NCBI GenBank assembly: GCA_035539135.1 | Contig: DATLJD010000005.1 | Coordinates: 137,810-201,809, forward strand | Reading direction: 5' to 3' | Length of the DNA stretch: 64,000 nt | Source of the DNA: JABFWF01 sp035539135 | Lineage (GTDB): Bacteria > Pseudomonadota > Gammaproteobacteria > Xanthomonadales > Xanthomonadaceae | Shown here: piece after piece, positions 8,631 through 18,593 of the stretch | Position numbering within the stretch: the stretch's first letter is position 1 | Layout: every line of letters begins with the position of its first letter | Program-made: the position numbers and the translations under genes | The notes under the pieces: model-generated | Databases searched by the model: none | Told to the model about the DNA's origin: nothing | Seen by the model: the letters and a program-made list of their open reading frames with translations, nothing else

Positions 8631-9620
8631 ATGATGACAGCCGGTCGTTTCAAGCGTTGGGGCATGGGAATCGCGGCGATGGCGCTGCCGCTGGTGGCGT
8701 TTGCGCAGGGCGCGGCCGCCGATGTCGAGCCCGCCGAGCCGGTGCGCTGGCAGCTCAACATGACGCCGGGCGTGACCCATACGGCGCAGATGGCCTACGA
8801 CGCGCACATGTTCGCGCTGTGGGTGTGCGTGGCGATCGGCCTGCTGGTGTTCGCCGCGATGGCGGTGGCGATCGTGAAGTTCCGCAAGTCCAAGGGCGCG
8901 GTCGCCGCGACCTGGAGCCACAACACCACCGCCGAGATCATCTGGACCGTGGTGCCGGTGATCATCCTGGTGGTGATGGCCTGGCCGGCCACCGCCAAGC
9001 TGATCTCGCAGTACGACACCCGCAACTCCGAAATGACCATCAAGGTCACCGGCTACCAGTGGATGTGGAAGTACGAGTACCTGGGCGAGGGCGTGGAGTT
9101 CACCAGCCGCCTCGACCGCGAGTCGGACGCGCTGCGCCAGACCGGGCAGGTGCCGACCCTGGCGGCCAACCCGCGCTACCTGCGCGACGTCGACAACCCG
9201 CTGGTCATTCCCGTCGACACCAAGATCCGCTTCGTGATCACCGCCGACGACGTCATCCACGCCTGGTGGGTGCCGGCGCTGGGCTGGAAGCAGGATGCGA
9301 TCCCCGGAATCATCAACGAGGCCTGGACCGACGTGAAGGCGCCGGGCATCTACCGCGGCCAGTGCGCCGAGCTGTGCGGCAAGGACCACGGCTTCATGCC
9401 GATCGTGGTCAAGGCCGTGAGCAAGCAGGAATTCGCCACCTGGCTGGCGGCGCAGAAGGCGAAGAACGCCCCGGTCGCCGCCGCCCCCGCCGCGGCCGCC
9501 GAAGCGGCTCCCGCGGAAGCGGCGCCGGCCGGCGAGGCGGCGCCCGCCGATTCCGCCCCGGCCGACGAGGCTGCGCCCGCCGATGCCCCGGCCGACGCCG
9601 CGCCCGCCGACGCGGGCTGA
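8631..9620 (+). CDS. coxB: cytochrome c oxidase subunit II
   Basis: Subunit II of the aa3-type cytochrome c oxidase; it takes electrons from cytochrome c through the binuclear CuA centre. A signal sequence (about 1-26) is followed by two transmembrane helices (about 57-83 and 101-122) and a periplasmic cupredoxin domain. All CuA ligands are present: His210, Cys245, Glu247, Cys249, His253 and Met256. The aromatic electron-entry patch is GYQWMWKYEY. The last 50 residues are a low-complexity Ala/Pro/Glu/Asp tail absent from many homologues, and there is no fused cytochrome c domain. The start is taken at the first of two adjacent ATGs. It is the first gene of the oxidase cluster, with ctaD 44 bp downstream. 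Confidence 0.96.
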   Translation: MMTAGRFKRWGMGIAAMALPLVAFAQGAAADVEPAEPVRWQLNMTPGVTHTAQMAYDAHMFALWVCVAIGLLVFAAMAVAIVKFRKSKGAVAATWSHNTTAEIIWTVVPVIILVVMAWPATAKLISQYDTRNSEMTIKVTGYQWMWKYEYLGEGVEFTSRLDRESDALRQTGQVPTLAANPRYLRDVDNPLVIPVDTKIRFVITADDVIHAWWVPALGWKQDAIPGIINEAWTDVKAPGIYRGQCAELCGKDHGFMPIVVKAVSKQEFATWLAAQKAKNAPVAAAPAAAAEAAPAEAAPAGEAAPADSAPADEAAPADAPADAAPADAG

Positions 9621-9664
9621 GCCGCGCCGCACTCCTCAAGACCCGCTTTCCCCGAGGTAGTCCC

Positions 9665-11302
<1,638 letters not shown>

Positions 11303-11309
11303 GCGGACG

Positions 11310-11453
11310 ATGGCGCGTGACCCGATCCAGCCGCTGACCCCCGAACAGGCCGCCGAGCGCAGGCGCGGCGCCGTCCGGACCGCGTGGATCGTCGCCGCGA
11401 TCGCGCTGGCGGTGTACGTCGGCTCGATCCTCTACGCGGGGCAGGGCGGATGA
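11310..11453 (+). CDS. small single-span membrane protein of the oxidase operon
   Basis: A 47-residue open frame. It starts seven bases after the ctaD stop and its TGA overlaps the ctaG start (ATGA). The product has a charged N-terminal half (MARDPIQPLTPEQAAERRRG) and one hydrophobic helix (about 24-42, TAWIVAAIALAVYVGSILY). Many proteobacterial cox operons carry a similar tiny gene at this spot, often labelled cytochrome oxidase small assembly protein. A role in assembly alongside CtaG is inferred from position and coupling only. Tight spacing on both sides makes a chance frame unlikely. Confidence 0.75.
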   Translation: MARDPIQPLTPEQAAERRRGAVRTAWIVAAIALAVYVGSILYAGQGG

Positions 11454-12019
11454 GCGGCAACAAGCTCGGCCTGGGCAAGATGCTGGGCGTCTCGCTGGGT
11501 GCCTTCGCGTTCGCCTTCGCGATGGTGCCGCTGTACCGGATCACCTGCGAGAAGGTGTTCGGCGTGCGCCTGGAGAAGGGCCCGGCGCAGGTCGCCGCGG
11601 CCGGCGCCGCGAAGACCGAGCGCTGGGTGACGGTGGAGTTCGACGGGGGCGTCAACGCGCGCCTGCCCTGGGCCTTCCACCCGGAGCAGCTGAAGATGCG
11701 GGTGCAGCCGGGCAAGCTGTACGAAGCGAAGTACTTCGCGCGCAATACCAGCGACCGCGCGATCGTCGGCAACGCGGTGCCGTCGGTGGCGCCGGCGCGG
11801 GCCTCGGGCTACTTCAGCAAGACCGAATGCTTCTGCTTCACCGCGCAGACGCTTCAGCCGGGCGAATCGCGCGACATGCCGGTGCGCTTCATCGTGGACC
11901 CGGCGCTGCCGGACGACGTCAACACGATCACCCTGTCCTACACCTTCTACAAGAACGCAGAGCTCACCGCGCAGCTGGACGCGCGCGGCTCCGCCGCCGC
12001 GCCGCACGCGGCGCCCTGA
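11450..12019 (+). CDS. ctaG: cytochrome c oxidase assembly protein CtaG/Cox11
   Basis: Membrane-anchored copper chaperone that delivers Cu(I) to the CuB site of subunit I. The 189-residue protein has one N-terminal transmembrane helix (about 10-28) with the bulk in the periplasm. The copper-binding CFCF motif carries Cys127 and Cys129 (YFSKTECFCF), and a further conserved Cys33 follows the membrane helix (YRITCEKVFG). The immunoglobulin-like Cox11 fold is indicated by the later PVRFIVDPALP and ITLSYTFY strands. The start overlaps the stop of the small upstream gene by ATGA, implying translational coupling. The order ctaD - small protein - ctaG - ctaE is standard for this group. Confidence 0.95.
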   Translation: MSGNKLGLGKMLGVSLGAFAFAFAMVPLYRITCEKVFGVRLEKGPAQVAAAGAAKTERWVTVEFDGGVNARLPWAFHPEQLKMRVQPGKLYEAKYFARNTSDRAIVGNAVPSVAPARASGYFSKTECFCFTAQTLQPGESRDMPVRFIVDPALPDDVNTITLSYTFYKNAELTAQLDARGSAAAPHAAP

Positions 12020-12050
12020 CCCACGAACGAAAAACCACCGGAACACCGCC

Positions 12051-12935
12051 ATGGCCCAAGCGCATACCGACGCCCACGACCCCAATGTGTACTTCGTGCC
12101 GCACGGCAGCCGCTGGCCGGTGTTCGCCTCGGTCGGCCTGTTCGTCACCATGGTCGGCTTCTCGGCCTGGCTGAACGAGGCGAGCTGGGGCAAGGTGACC
12201 TTCTTCGTCGGCATCGCGCTGCTGCTGGCGATCCTGTTCAAGTGGTTCGCCGACGTCATCACCGAGTCGCTGCGCGGCTACTACAACAAGAAGGTCGACA
12301 CCTCGTTCCGGATGGGGATGATTTGGTTCATCTTTTCCGAGGTGATGTTCTTCAGCGCGTTCTTCGGCGCGCTGTTCTACGCCCGCCAGTACGCGATGCC
12401 GTGGCTGGGCGGCGAGGGCGACGGCGTGCAGACCAACGCGCTGCTGTGGCCGGGCTTCTCCGCCGGCTGGCCGAGCAACGGCCCGGCCGCGGTCGGCGGC
12501 CACTTCCAGACCGTGCCGGCATGGGGCCTGCCGCTGCTCAACACGCTGATCCTGCTGTCCTCGGGCGTCACCGTCACCATCGCCCACCACGCGCTCAAGG
12601 CCGGCCAGCGCGCGCGCCTGCTGTGGTTCCTCGGCGCCACGGTGCTGCTGGGCGCGCTGTTCCTGTACTTCCAGGCGCACGAGTACGTCGAGGCCTACAC
12701 CGAGCTCAACCTGACCCTCGGCTCGGGCATCTACGGTTCGACCTTCTTCATGCTCACCGGCTTCCACGGCGCGCACGTGACCCTCGGCACGATCATGCTG
12801 GCGATCATCTGGCTGCGCTGCCTCAAGGGTCATTTCAAGCCGGACGACCACTTCGCCTTCGAGGCGGTGGCCTGGTACTGGCACTTCGTGGACGTGGTCT
12901 GGCTGGGCCTGTTCCTGTTCGTCTACGTGCTCTGA
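12051..12935 (+). CDS. ctaE: cytochrome c oxidase subunit III
   Basis: Subunit III of the aa3 oxidase, a non-catalytic seven-helix protein that stabilises subunit I and its proton uptake. At 294 residues it has family length. Typical features are the N-terminal YFVPHGSRWPV segment, MIWFIFSEVMFFSAFFGALFY, and a C-terminal HFVDVVWLGLFLFVYVL helix. The conserved EA...WYWHFVD end is intact. The gene starts 31 bp after ctaG, behind an AACCACCGGAACACCGCC leader. A strong terminator lies 53 bp downstream, so the structural genes may end their main transcript here. Confidence 0.96.
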   Translation: MAQAHTDAHDPNVYFVPHGSRWPVFASVGLFVTMVGFSAWLNEASWGKVTFFVGIALLLAILFKWFADVITESLRGYYNKKVDTSFRMGMIWFIFSEVMFFSAFFGALFYARQYAMPWLGGEGDGVQTNALLWPGFSAGWPSNGPAAVGGHFQTVPAWGLPLLNTLILLSSGVTVTIAHHALKAGQRARLLWFLGATVLLGALFLYFQAHEYVEAYTELNLTLGSGIYGSTFFMLTGFHGAHVTLGTIMLAIIWLRCLKGHFKPDDHFAFEAVAWYWHFVDVVWLGLFLFVYVL

Positions 12936-12987
12936 GCCGGAGGCGGATACCGCGGCGGCCGCGAATCGGCGGCACCGTGCGTGGAAG

Positions 12988-13012
12988 AGCGGCGGCCCGT
13001 CCGCCGCTTTTT
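12988..13012 (+). terminator. rho-independent terminator after ctaE
   Basis: Stem AGCGGCGG / CCGCCGCT (12988-12995 and 13001-13008) with a five-base loop and a T tract of five. It separates the structural genes coxB-ctaE from the SURF1-ctaB genes, which would then need read-through or their own promoter. Confidence 0.85.
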
Positions 13013-13034
13013 GCTTGGGCGACGGGCGCCGCCT

Positions 13035-13253
13035 TCAGCCGCCGACGCCGTGCGGCGTGATCCAGCCCATCCGGATCGCCAGCGCGACGAGCAGGATCAG
13101 GACGATCGAAAGGGCGATACGACGGGTCAGGGCGTTGACCGTGCGCTTGGTGGTGCCCTTGTCCACCAGCATGTAGTAGAGGCCCGCGCCGAGGTTCCAC
13201 AGGATGACGAGCAGGAACGCGATGATCAGCAGCGTCTTGAGCGAGTCGTTCAT
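13035..13253 (-). CDS. DUF2909 twin-transmembrane protein
   Basis: A 72-residue protein with two hydrophobic helices (about 7-29 and 46-61) joined by a short charged loop (DKGTTKRTVNALTRR), matching the DUF2909 family. Members are commonly encoded between subunit III and SURF1 genes of gammaproteobacterial oxidase clusters, so a part in oxidase biogenesis is suspected but unproven. Here it is on the opposite strand to the rest of the cluster. That makes it convergent with ctaE and divergent from SURF1, with only 66 bp between its start and that of SURF1. Confidence 0.85.
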   Translation of the reverse strand: MNDSLKTLLIIAFLLVILWNLGAGLYYMLVDKGTTKRTVNALTRRIALSIVLILLVALAIRMGWITPHGVGG

Positions 13254-13319
13254 GGTGGCGTTCCTGCGGGGCGCCCGTGGCGCGAGGCTCGCATTATCGC
13301 AGCGCGGAGCATCGCGCCG

Positions 13320-14042
13320 GTGACGGCACGGCGCACCCTGCTGGCGGGCTGGCTGCTGGCGCTGGCGGTCGCGGCGCTGTTCGCGCGGCTGGGCGCCTGG
13401 CAGCTGGACCGCATGCGGCAGAAGCAGGCGTGGCTGGATGCCGCGCAGGCCGCGCTGCAGGCGCGCGCGCCGCATCCGCTGGCGCTGGCCGCGGAGCCGG
13501 CGCGCGCGCACGGCTACGACTGGGCGGAAGGCCTCGGGCGCTTCACCGCGGCGCCTGCGGTGCTGCTCGACAACCAGGAGCACGCAGGCCGCATCGGCGT
13601 GCGCGCCTACCGGGTGTTCCAGCCGGAGCACGGCGCGCCGCTGCTGGTGGAGCTCGGCTGGCTGCCGGTGCCGGGCGACCGGCGGATGCCGTCGGTGCCG
13701 GTGCCCGCGCAGCGCGAGGTCGCCGGCCTGCTGGCGCCGCCGCCGTCGGCCGGGCTGGCGCGACCGGTGGCGCAGGCGCAGCCGGACGGCAGCCTGTTGC
13801 TGGTGTCCTTCGACCTGCCGCTGCTGCGGCGCACGCTGGACCTGCCGACGCTCGCGCCGCGCGTGCTCAAGCTCGATCCGGCGCTGCCGCCGGCCTATCC
13901 GCGCACGCTCGATATCCTGCCCAACACGTTGCCGCCCGCCCGCCACCTCGGCTACGCGGTGCAATGGTTCGCGCTGGCCGCGACCGTGCTGGTCATCGCG
14001 CTGGTGCTGACCCTGCGCAAACCGAAGAGGCCTTCGCCATGA
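13320..14042 (+). CDS. SURF1 family cytochrome oxidase biogenesis protein
   Basis: SURF1/Shy1-family protein that helps insert heme a into subunit I. The 240-residue product has the hallmark layout of one helix at each end (about 5-22 and 211-230) around a periplasmic domain. That domain includes LGAWQLDRMRQKQ, a family motif just after the first helix, and YRVFQPEHGAPLLVELGWLP. A GTG start is proposed at 13320 because CGGAG lies ten bases upstream and the protein then opens directly into the membrane helix; a start a few codons upstream is possible. Its stop overlaps the next ATG (ATGA). Confidence 0.88.
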   Translation: MTARRTLLAGWLLALAVAALFARLGAWQLDRMRQKQAWLDAAQAALQARAPHPLALAAEPARAHGYDWAEGLGRFTAAPAVLLDNQEHAGRIGVRAYRVFQPEHGAPLLVELGWLPVPGDRRMPSVPVPAQREVAGLLAPPPSAGLARPVAQAQPDGSLLLVSFDLPLLRRTLDLPTLAPRVLKLDPALPPAYPRTLDILPNTLPPARHLGYAVQWFALAATVLVIALVLTLRKPKRPSP

Positions 14043-14635
14043 CGCCGACGCCCGACCAGGTCCGCCGCAACCGCCGGCTGCTGCTGCTGATCGTCGCGCT
14101 GTTCCTCGGCAGCATGCTGGTCGCGGGCGCGTTGCGCTTCTCCGGCTGGCGGCCGGCGAACACGAAGAACCACGGCGAGCTGCTGGACCCGCCCGGCGAC
14201 CTGCGCGCCCTCACGCCGCGGCTGGAGGACGGCGCGGAATACCGCTGGGAACCGGTCGCTCGGCGCTGGCGGATCGCGGTCGCGCCGCCGGCCGAATGCG
14301 GCGATGCCTGTGCGACGGTCGCCGACCAGGTGGACCTGGTGTGGCAGTTGCTCGGCCGCAACGCCGACCACGTCGACGTGCTGTGGCTGTGCCCGGACGC
14401 GGGCGACTGCATGGTGCCGGGCCGGCTCGCGCGCGAACCGGCGCTGCGCCGCGTGCGCTTCGACGCCGCGCTGCGCGCGGGTCTGCCGCGCAACACCATC
14501 GATCCGGCGAGCCTGGAACGCGGCCTGCCGGTGTACGTGATCGATCCCAACGGATTCGTGATCCTGCGCTACGCTCCCGGCTTCGACCCGGCGGGGCTGC
14601 GCCAGGATCTCGGCAAGCTGCTCAGGTTGATGTGA
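14039..14635 (+). CDS. Sco-like membrane-anchored protein of the oxidase cluster
   Basis: A 198-residue protein anchored by one N-terminal helix (about 14-33). A gene of this size sits between SURF1 and ctaA in several gammaproteobacterial oxidase clusters and is normally called hypothetical. The sequence looks like a Sco/thioredoxin-type fold. ECGDAC at 86-91 is a CX3C pair followed by an amphipathic helix and a strand (HVDVLWL), as in Sco proteins, and a C-terminal GLPVYVIDPNGFVILRYAPGF segment parallels the end of the Sco fold. The histidine that completes the Sco copper site is not seen before that segment. A second pair, CPDAGDC, is at 118-124. A redox or copper role for CuA/CuB assembly is inference. 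It overlaps SURF1 by four bases and ctaA follows two bases later. Confidence 0.78.
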   Translation: MTPTPDQVRRNRRLLLLIVALFLGSMLVAGALRFSGWRPANTKNHGELLDPPGDLRALTPRLEDGAEYRWEPVARRWRIAVAPPAECGDACATVADQVDLVWQLLGRNADHVDVLWLCPDAGDCMVPGRLAREPALRRVRFDAALRAGLPRNTIDPASLERGLPVYVIDPNGFVILRYAPGFDPAGLRQDLGKLLRLM

Positions 14636-14636
14636 C

Positions 14637-15788
14637 ATGCGCAACGGCTTCCACCGGCCCCAGGTCCACCGCCATTTCCACCGTCTCGCCTGGCTCGCCT
14701 GCGCGCTCGCCTTCTGCGTGATCGTGTTCGGTGCGTTCGTGCGCCTGTCCAACGCCGGCCTGAGTTGCCCCGACTGGCCGACCTGCTACGGCCGCGCCGC
14801 GTGGCCTAGCGCGGCCGCCGACATCGCCAACCACGCCGCCAGCGCGATCCGTCCGCTGGAGCCGCACAAGGCCTGGCGCGAACAGGTGCACCGCATGCTG
14901 GCCGGCACCCTCGGCGTGCTGGTGCTCGGGCTGGCGCTGCTGGCCGCGCGCCGGCGCCGCCACGGCATCGCGCAGGTGCTGGTGTCGGCGTTGCTGGTCG
15001 CCTGCTCGATCCCGCTGTACATGCACGCGCACTACGTGCCGGCGGCGATTCTTGCCGCGCTAGGCGAGGGCATCCTGCTCGCCGCCGCGCTGCGCTGGTC
15101 CAATGCCGACCTCGCGCGGGTGGCGATGCTGACCTTCGCGACCATCGTCTTCCAGGCCCTGCTCGGCATGTGGACGGTGACCTGGCTGCTCAAACCGGTG
15201 GTGGTGATGGGCCACCTGCTCGGCGGCCTGCTGACCTTCTCGCTGCTGGCGTGGATGGCCTGGCGCGCGACCCACCTGCCGATCCGCCTGCCGGACGGGG
15301 CGATGCTGCGCCGGCTGCTCGGCGTCGGCCTCGCCCTGCTCGCCGTGCAGATCGCGCTCGGCGGCTGGACCAGCGCCAACTATGCCGCGCTCTCCTGCGG
15401 GCTCGACTTCCCGAAGTGCGTCGGCCAGTGGTGGCCGCCGCACGACTTCGGCGAAGGCTTCGTGCTCTGGCGCGGCATCGGCGTGGACTACGAGGGCGGC
15501 GTGCTCGACGGCGCGGCGCGGATCGCGATCCAGATGGCGCACCGGATGATGGCGGTGGCGGTGTTCGTCTACCTGCTGTGGCTCGCGGCGCGGCTGCTGC
15601 GCACGCCCGGCATGCGCGGGCACGGCGCGCTGGTCGCGTTGCTGGCGTGCGCGCAGGTGTCGCTCGGCATCGCCAACGTCAAGCTCGGGCTGCCGCTGCC
15701 GGTGGCGGTGCTGCACAACGCCGGCGCGGCGCTGCTGCTGTTCGTGCTGGTCGGCCTGCGCGCGCGCGTGCGCCCGCCGGAGGCATGA
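14637..15788 (+). CDS. ctaA: heme A synthase (COX15/CtaA)
   Basis: Heme A synthase, an integral-membrane heme protein that oxidises the C8 methyl group of heme O to give heme A for the aa3 oxidase. The 383-residue protein contains about eight helices. Recognisable elements are GAFVRLSNAGLSCPDWPTCYG near the N-terminus, a conserved motif with its Cys pair, followed by EQVHRMLAGTLG and later QMAHRMMAV, which supply the heme-ligand histidines. A second Cys pair appears in LSCGLDFPKCVGQWWP. The gene begins two bases after the upstream stop, and its own stop overlaps the ctaB start. This supports one co-translated set SURF1 - Sco-like - ctaA - ctaB. Confidence 0.95.
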   Translation: MRNGFHRPQVHRHFHRLAWLACALAFCVIVFGAFVRLSNAGLSCPDWPTCYGRAAWPSAAADIANHAASAIRPLEPHKAWREQVHRMLAGTLGVLVLGLALLAARRRRHGIAQVLVSALLVACSIPLYMHAHYVPAAILAALGEGILLAAALRWSNADLARVAMLTFATIVFQALLGMWTVTWLLKPVVVMGHLLGGLLTFSLLAWMAWRATHLPIRLPDGAMLRRLLGVGLALLAVQIALGGWTSANYAALSCGLDFPKCVGQWWPPHDFGEGFVLWRGIGVDYEGGVLDGAARIAIQMAHRMMAVAVFVYLLWLAARLLRTPGMRGHGALVALLACAQVSLGIANVKLGLPLPVAVLHNAGAALLLFVLVGLRARVRPPEA

Positions 15789-16711
15789 TGCACGCCGGCC
15801 TGTTCCGCCAGTACTGGAGCCTGACCAAGCCGCGCGTGGTGGCGCTGATCGTGTTCACCGCGGCGATCGGCATGTTCCTCGCCGTGCCCGGGCTGCCGCC
15901 GCTGAAGGAGTCGGTGTTCGGCTTCCTCGGCATCTGGCTGGCGGCGTCCAGCGCCGCGGCGATCAACCAGATCCTCGACTCGCGGATCGATGCGCAGATG
16001 GCGCGCACCTCGTGGCGCCCGATCGTGGTCGGCGAAGTCACGCCGCGTCAGGCGCTGGTGTTCGCGCTGGTGCTGGCGGCGCTGTCGATGGCGATCATGT
16101 TGTGGGCGACCAACTGGATCGCGGCGGCGCTCACCTTCGCCTCGCTGATCGGCTACGCGGTGATCTACACCCGCTACCTGAAGCGCGCGACGCCGCAGAA
16201 CATCGTGATCGGCGGCGTCGCCGGCGCCGCGCCGCCGCTGCTCGGCTGGGCGGCCGTGTCGGACATCCAGCATCCCTGGCAATGGGAGCACGCCCTGCTG
16301 CTGGTGCTGATCATCTTCGTGTGGACGCCGCCGCACTTCTGGGCGCTGGCGATCTTCCGCCGCGCCGACTACGCGCGGGCGATGGTGCCGATGCTGCCGG
16401 TCACCCACGGCGTGGAATACACCCGCTGGCAGATCCTGCTGTACACCGTGCTGCTGGTGGTGGTGACGATGCTGCCGACCATTGTCGGCATGAGCGGCAA
16501 CTTCTACCTCGGCGGCGCGATGGTGCTGGGCCTGGTGTTCCTGTGGCACGCGTGGAAGCTGATGGACCCGCCCGACGAGTTCTACGCGATGCGGGTGTTC
16601 AACTACTCGATCGTGTACCTGATGGCGCTGTTCGCGTTCCTGCTGCTGGACCACTGGCTGCTGCCGTGGCTGCAGCCCGCGGCCGCGATCGAGTTCGTGC
16701 CGGCCGGCTGA
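15785..16711 (+). CDS. ctaB: protoheme IX farnesyltransferase
   Basis: Heme O synthase of the UbiA prenyltransferase family. It transfers a farnesyl group to heme B, the step before CtaA. The 308-residue membrane protein has the NQILDSRIDAQMARTSWRP motif, with the Asp residues that bind Mg and diphosphate, and a second loop YTRYLKRATPQNIVIGG followed by WTPPHFWALAIFRRADYARA. Two adjacent ATGs are possible. GGAGG lies one base before 15785 but four bases before 15788, so the second may be the one used. It is the last gene of the cluster; no canonical sco gene follows in this window. Confidence 0.95.
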   Translation: MMHAGLFRQYWSLTKPRVVALIVFTAAIGMFLAVPGLPPLKESVFGFLGIWLAASSAAAINQILDSRIDAQMARTSWRPIVVGEVTPRQALVFALVLAALSMAIMLWATNWIAAALTFASLIGYAVIYTRYLKRATPQNIVIGGVAGAAPPLLGWAAVSDIQHPWQWEHALLLVLIIFVWTPPHFWALAIFRRADYARAMVPMLPVTHGVEYTRWQILLYTVLLVVVTMLPTIVGMSGNFYLGGAMVLGLVFLWHAWKLMDPPDEFYAMRVFNYSIVYLMALFAFLLLDHWLLPWLQPAAAIEFVPAG

Positions 16712-16774
16712 GCGCGCCGCGCGGCGATCCTCGTCGTCGCGCCGCTCGCATCGCTCCCGCGAGGGTGTGGCCGG

Positions 16775-18055
16775 TTAGGTGCCCGCCGCGACCGTGGCAG
16801 CCGCGCGCGCCGCTGCTTCGGCGCGCGCGGCCAGCACCGCCTGCTCGCGCGCGTTGCGGGTCAGGCTGGCGGCGCGTTCGAATTCCGCGCGCGCCTCGTC
16901 GTGGCGTTGGAGCTTCGCGAGCAGGTCGCCGCGCACCGCCGGCAGCAGGTGGTAGCGCTGCAGCGCCGGCGCGTCGGCGAGCGCGTCGACCAGGGCGAGG
17001 CCGGCGGCCGGGCCTTCCGCCATCGCCACCGCCACCGCGCGGTTGAGCTCGATCACCGGCGACGGCGTGCGCGCGGCCAGTTGCGCGTACAGCGCGGCGA
17101 TGCGCGCCCAGTCGGTGTCCTCCGCGCGCGCGGCGCGCGCGTGGCAGGCGGCGATCTCCGCCTGCAGCGCGTACGGTCCGGGCGCGCCCAGCCGCTGCGC
17201 GCGCTCGAGCGCGGCGAGGCCGCGGCCGATCAGCAGCCGGTCCCAGCGCGCGCGATCCTGTTCCAGGAGCGGGATCGGCGCGCCGTCCGGATGCGCGCGC
17301 GCCGGCAGGCGCGAGGCCTGCAGCTCCATCAGCGCGACCAGGCCGTGCACCTCCGCTTCGCCCGGCATCAGCCCAGCGAGGATCCGGCCGAGGCGCAGCG
17401 CCTCCTCGCACAGCGCCGGCCGCGTCCAGTGCTCGCCGGCGGTCGCCGCGTAGCCTTCGTTGAAGACCAGGTACAGCACCGCCAGCACCGACGCGAGGCG
17501 CGCGGCCAGGTCCTCGCCGCGCGGCAGCTCGAACGGCACCTTCGCCTCGCCCAAGGTGCGCTTGGCGCGCACGATGCGCTGGGCGATGGTCGGCTCCGGC
17601 ACCAGGAAGGCGCGCGCGATCTCGTCGGTGGTCAGGCCGCCGAGCAGGCGCAGGGTGAGCGCGACCTGGGCGTCGGTGGACAGCAGCGGATGGCAGGCGA
17701 TGAACACCAGCCGCAATACGTCGTCGCCGACGTGGTCGTCGGCGGCCGCTTCCGGTCCGTCGTCCAGCGCCTGCTGCAGTTCGCCGTCGGCGGCGAGCTG
17801 CTCGTGCTTGCGCGCCTGCAACTGGTGGTGGCGCAGGCGGTCGATCGCCCGCCGCTTGGCGGTGGTCATCAGCCAGGCGCCGGGGTTGTCGGGCACGCCG
17901 CTGCGCGGCCAGGTTTCCAGCGCCGCCAGCAAGGCGTCCTGGGCGAGTTCCTCGGCGAGGCCGACGTCGCGCAGCATGCGGGTCAGGCCGCCGACCACCC
18001 GCGCCGATTCCAGGCGCCAGACCGCTTCGACCGTACGTGCCACGTCGCCCGTCAT
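16775..18055 (-). CDS. ECF42-type RNA polymerase sigma factor with C-terminal TPR-like extension
   Basis: Extracytoplasmic-function sigma factor with region 2 (LAQDALLAALETWPRSGVPDNPGAWL, then AKRRAIDRLRHH) and region 4 (LTLRLLGGLTTDEIARAFLVPEPTIAQRIVRAKRTL). These are followed by about 230 extra residues that look like helical repeats (DUF6596/TPR-like: GYAATAGEHWTRPALCEEALRLGRIL through ARAEFERAASLTRNAREQAVLAARA). That architecture, a 426-residue length and the neighbouring YciI/DGPF and VOC genes define group ECF42. No anti-sigma gene is present, as usual for this group, and the C-terminal extension is thought to control activity. The ATG at 18055 begins MTGDVARTVEAVWRLESARV, the usual start of the family. 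It is the last gene of a three-gene minus-strand unit. Confidence 0.92.
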   Translation of the reverse strand: MTGDVARTVEAVWRLESARVVGGLTRMLRDVGLAEELAQDALLAALETWPRSGVPDNPGAWLMTTAKRRAIDRLRHHQLQARKHEQLAADGELQQALDDGPEAAADDHVGDDVLRLVFIACHPLLSTDAQVALTLRLLGGLTTDEIARAFLVPEPTIAQRIVRAKRTLGEAKVPFELPRGEDLAARLASVLAVLYLVFNEGYAATAGEHWTRPALCEEALRLGRILAGLMPGEAEVHGLVALMELQASRLPARAHPDGAPIPLLEQDRARWDRLLIGRGLAALERAQRLGAPGPYALQAEIAACHARAARAEDTDWARIAALYAQLAARTPSPVIELNRAVAVAMAEGPAAGLALVDALADAPALQRYHLLPAVRGDLLAKLQRHDEARAEFERAASLTRNAREQAVLAARAEAAARAAATVAAGT

Positions 18056-18162
18056 GGGCGGATGACAGCATTGCCGCGGCGGGTCGCGCAAGGGCCTGGC
18101 GCGGACGTGGCAGGCCGGTCCGGCACCGCGCCGCGCCCGCGCCGCGCGGACCGTGGCGGGGC

Positions 18163-18573
18163 TCACATCGGCTTGTTGCACACCACCATCCACGGCACGC
18201 CGAAACGGTCGACCAGCATGCCGAAGCTGCTCGCGAAGAAGGTCTCGCCCAGTGGCATCTGCACCTGCCCGCCGGCGGCGAGCGCGTCGAACTTGCGGCG
18301 CGCGTCGGCGTCGTCGGTGGCACTCAGCGACAATGCGAAGCCGCTGAAAGTGCCGGGCACGGGGCCGTCGGACGCCATCAGCCGGGTGTCGCCGATGCGG
18401 AAGCTGGCGTGCAGCACGTCGTCGGGCGAGTTCGGCTCGCAACCGGGCTGCGGCGGCTCGGGCGCGTCGCGGTAGCGCATCAGCATCTCGACCTGGGCAT
18501 CGAGCGCGTCGCGGTAGAAGTCCAGCGCCGCGGCGGCGCGGCCGTTGAAGAACAGGTAGGGCTCGATCTGCAT
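18163..18573 (-). CDS. VOC family protein (PhnB/glyoxalase-like)
   Basis: A 136-residue vicinal-oxygen-chelate fold protein of the PhnB-like branch: MQIEPYLFFNGRAAAALDFYRDAL, then ASFRIGDTRLMASDG and a C-terminal FGMLVDRFGVPWMVV. Such proteins bind small ligands or metals; many in sigma-factor clusters have no known substrate. The gene follows the YciI-like gene by 20 bp with a short leader containing GGAG, and precedes the ECF42 sigma gene by about 107 bp. That places it inside the same presumed transcript. Whether it is an enzyme here cannot be told from sequence. Confidence 0.87.
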   Translation of the reverse strand: MQIEPYLFFNGRAAAALDFYRDALDAQVEMLMRYRDAPEPPQPGCEPNSPDDVLHASFRIGDTRLMASDGPVPGTFSGFALSLSATDDADARRKFDALAAGGQVQMPLGETFFASSFGMLVDRFGVPWMVVCNKPM

Positions 18574-18593
18574 GAGGTGCTCTCCGGGTCGGG

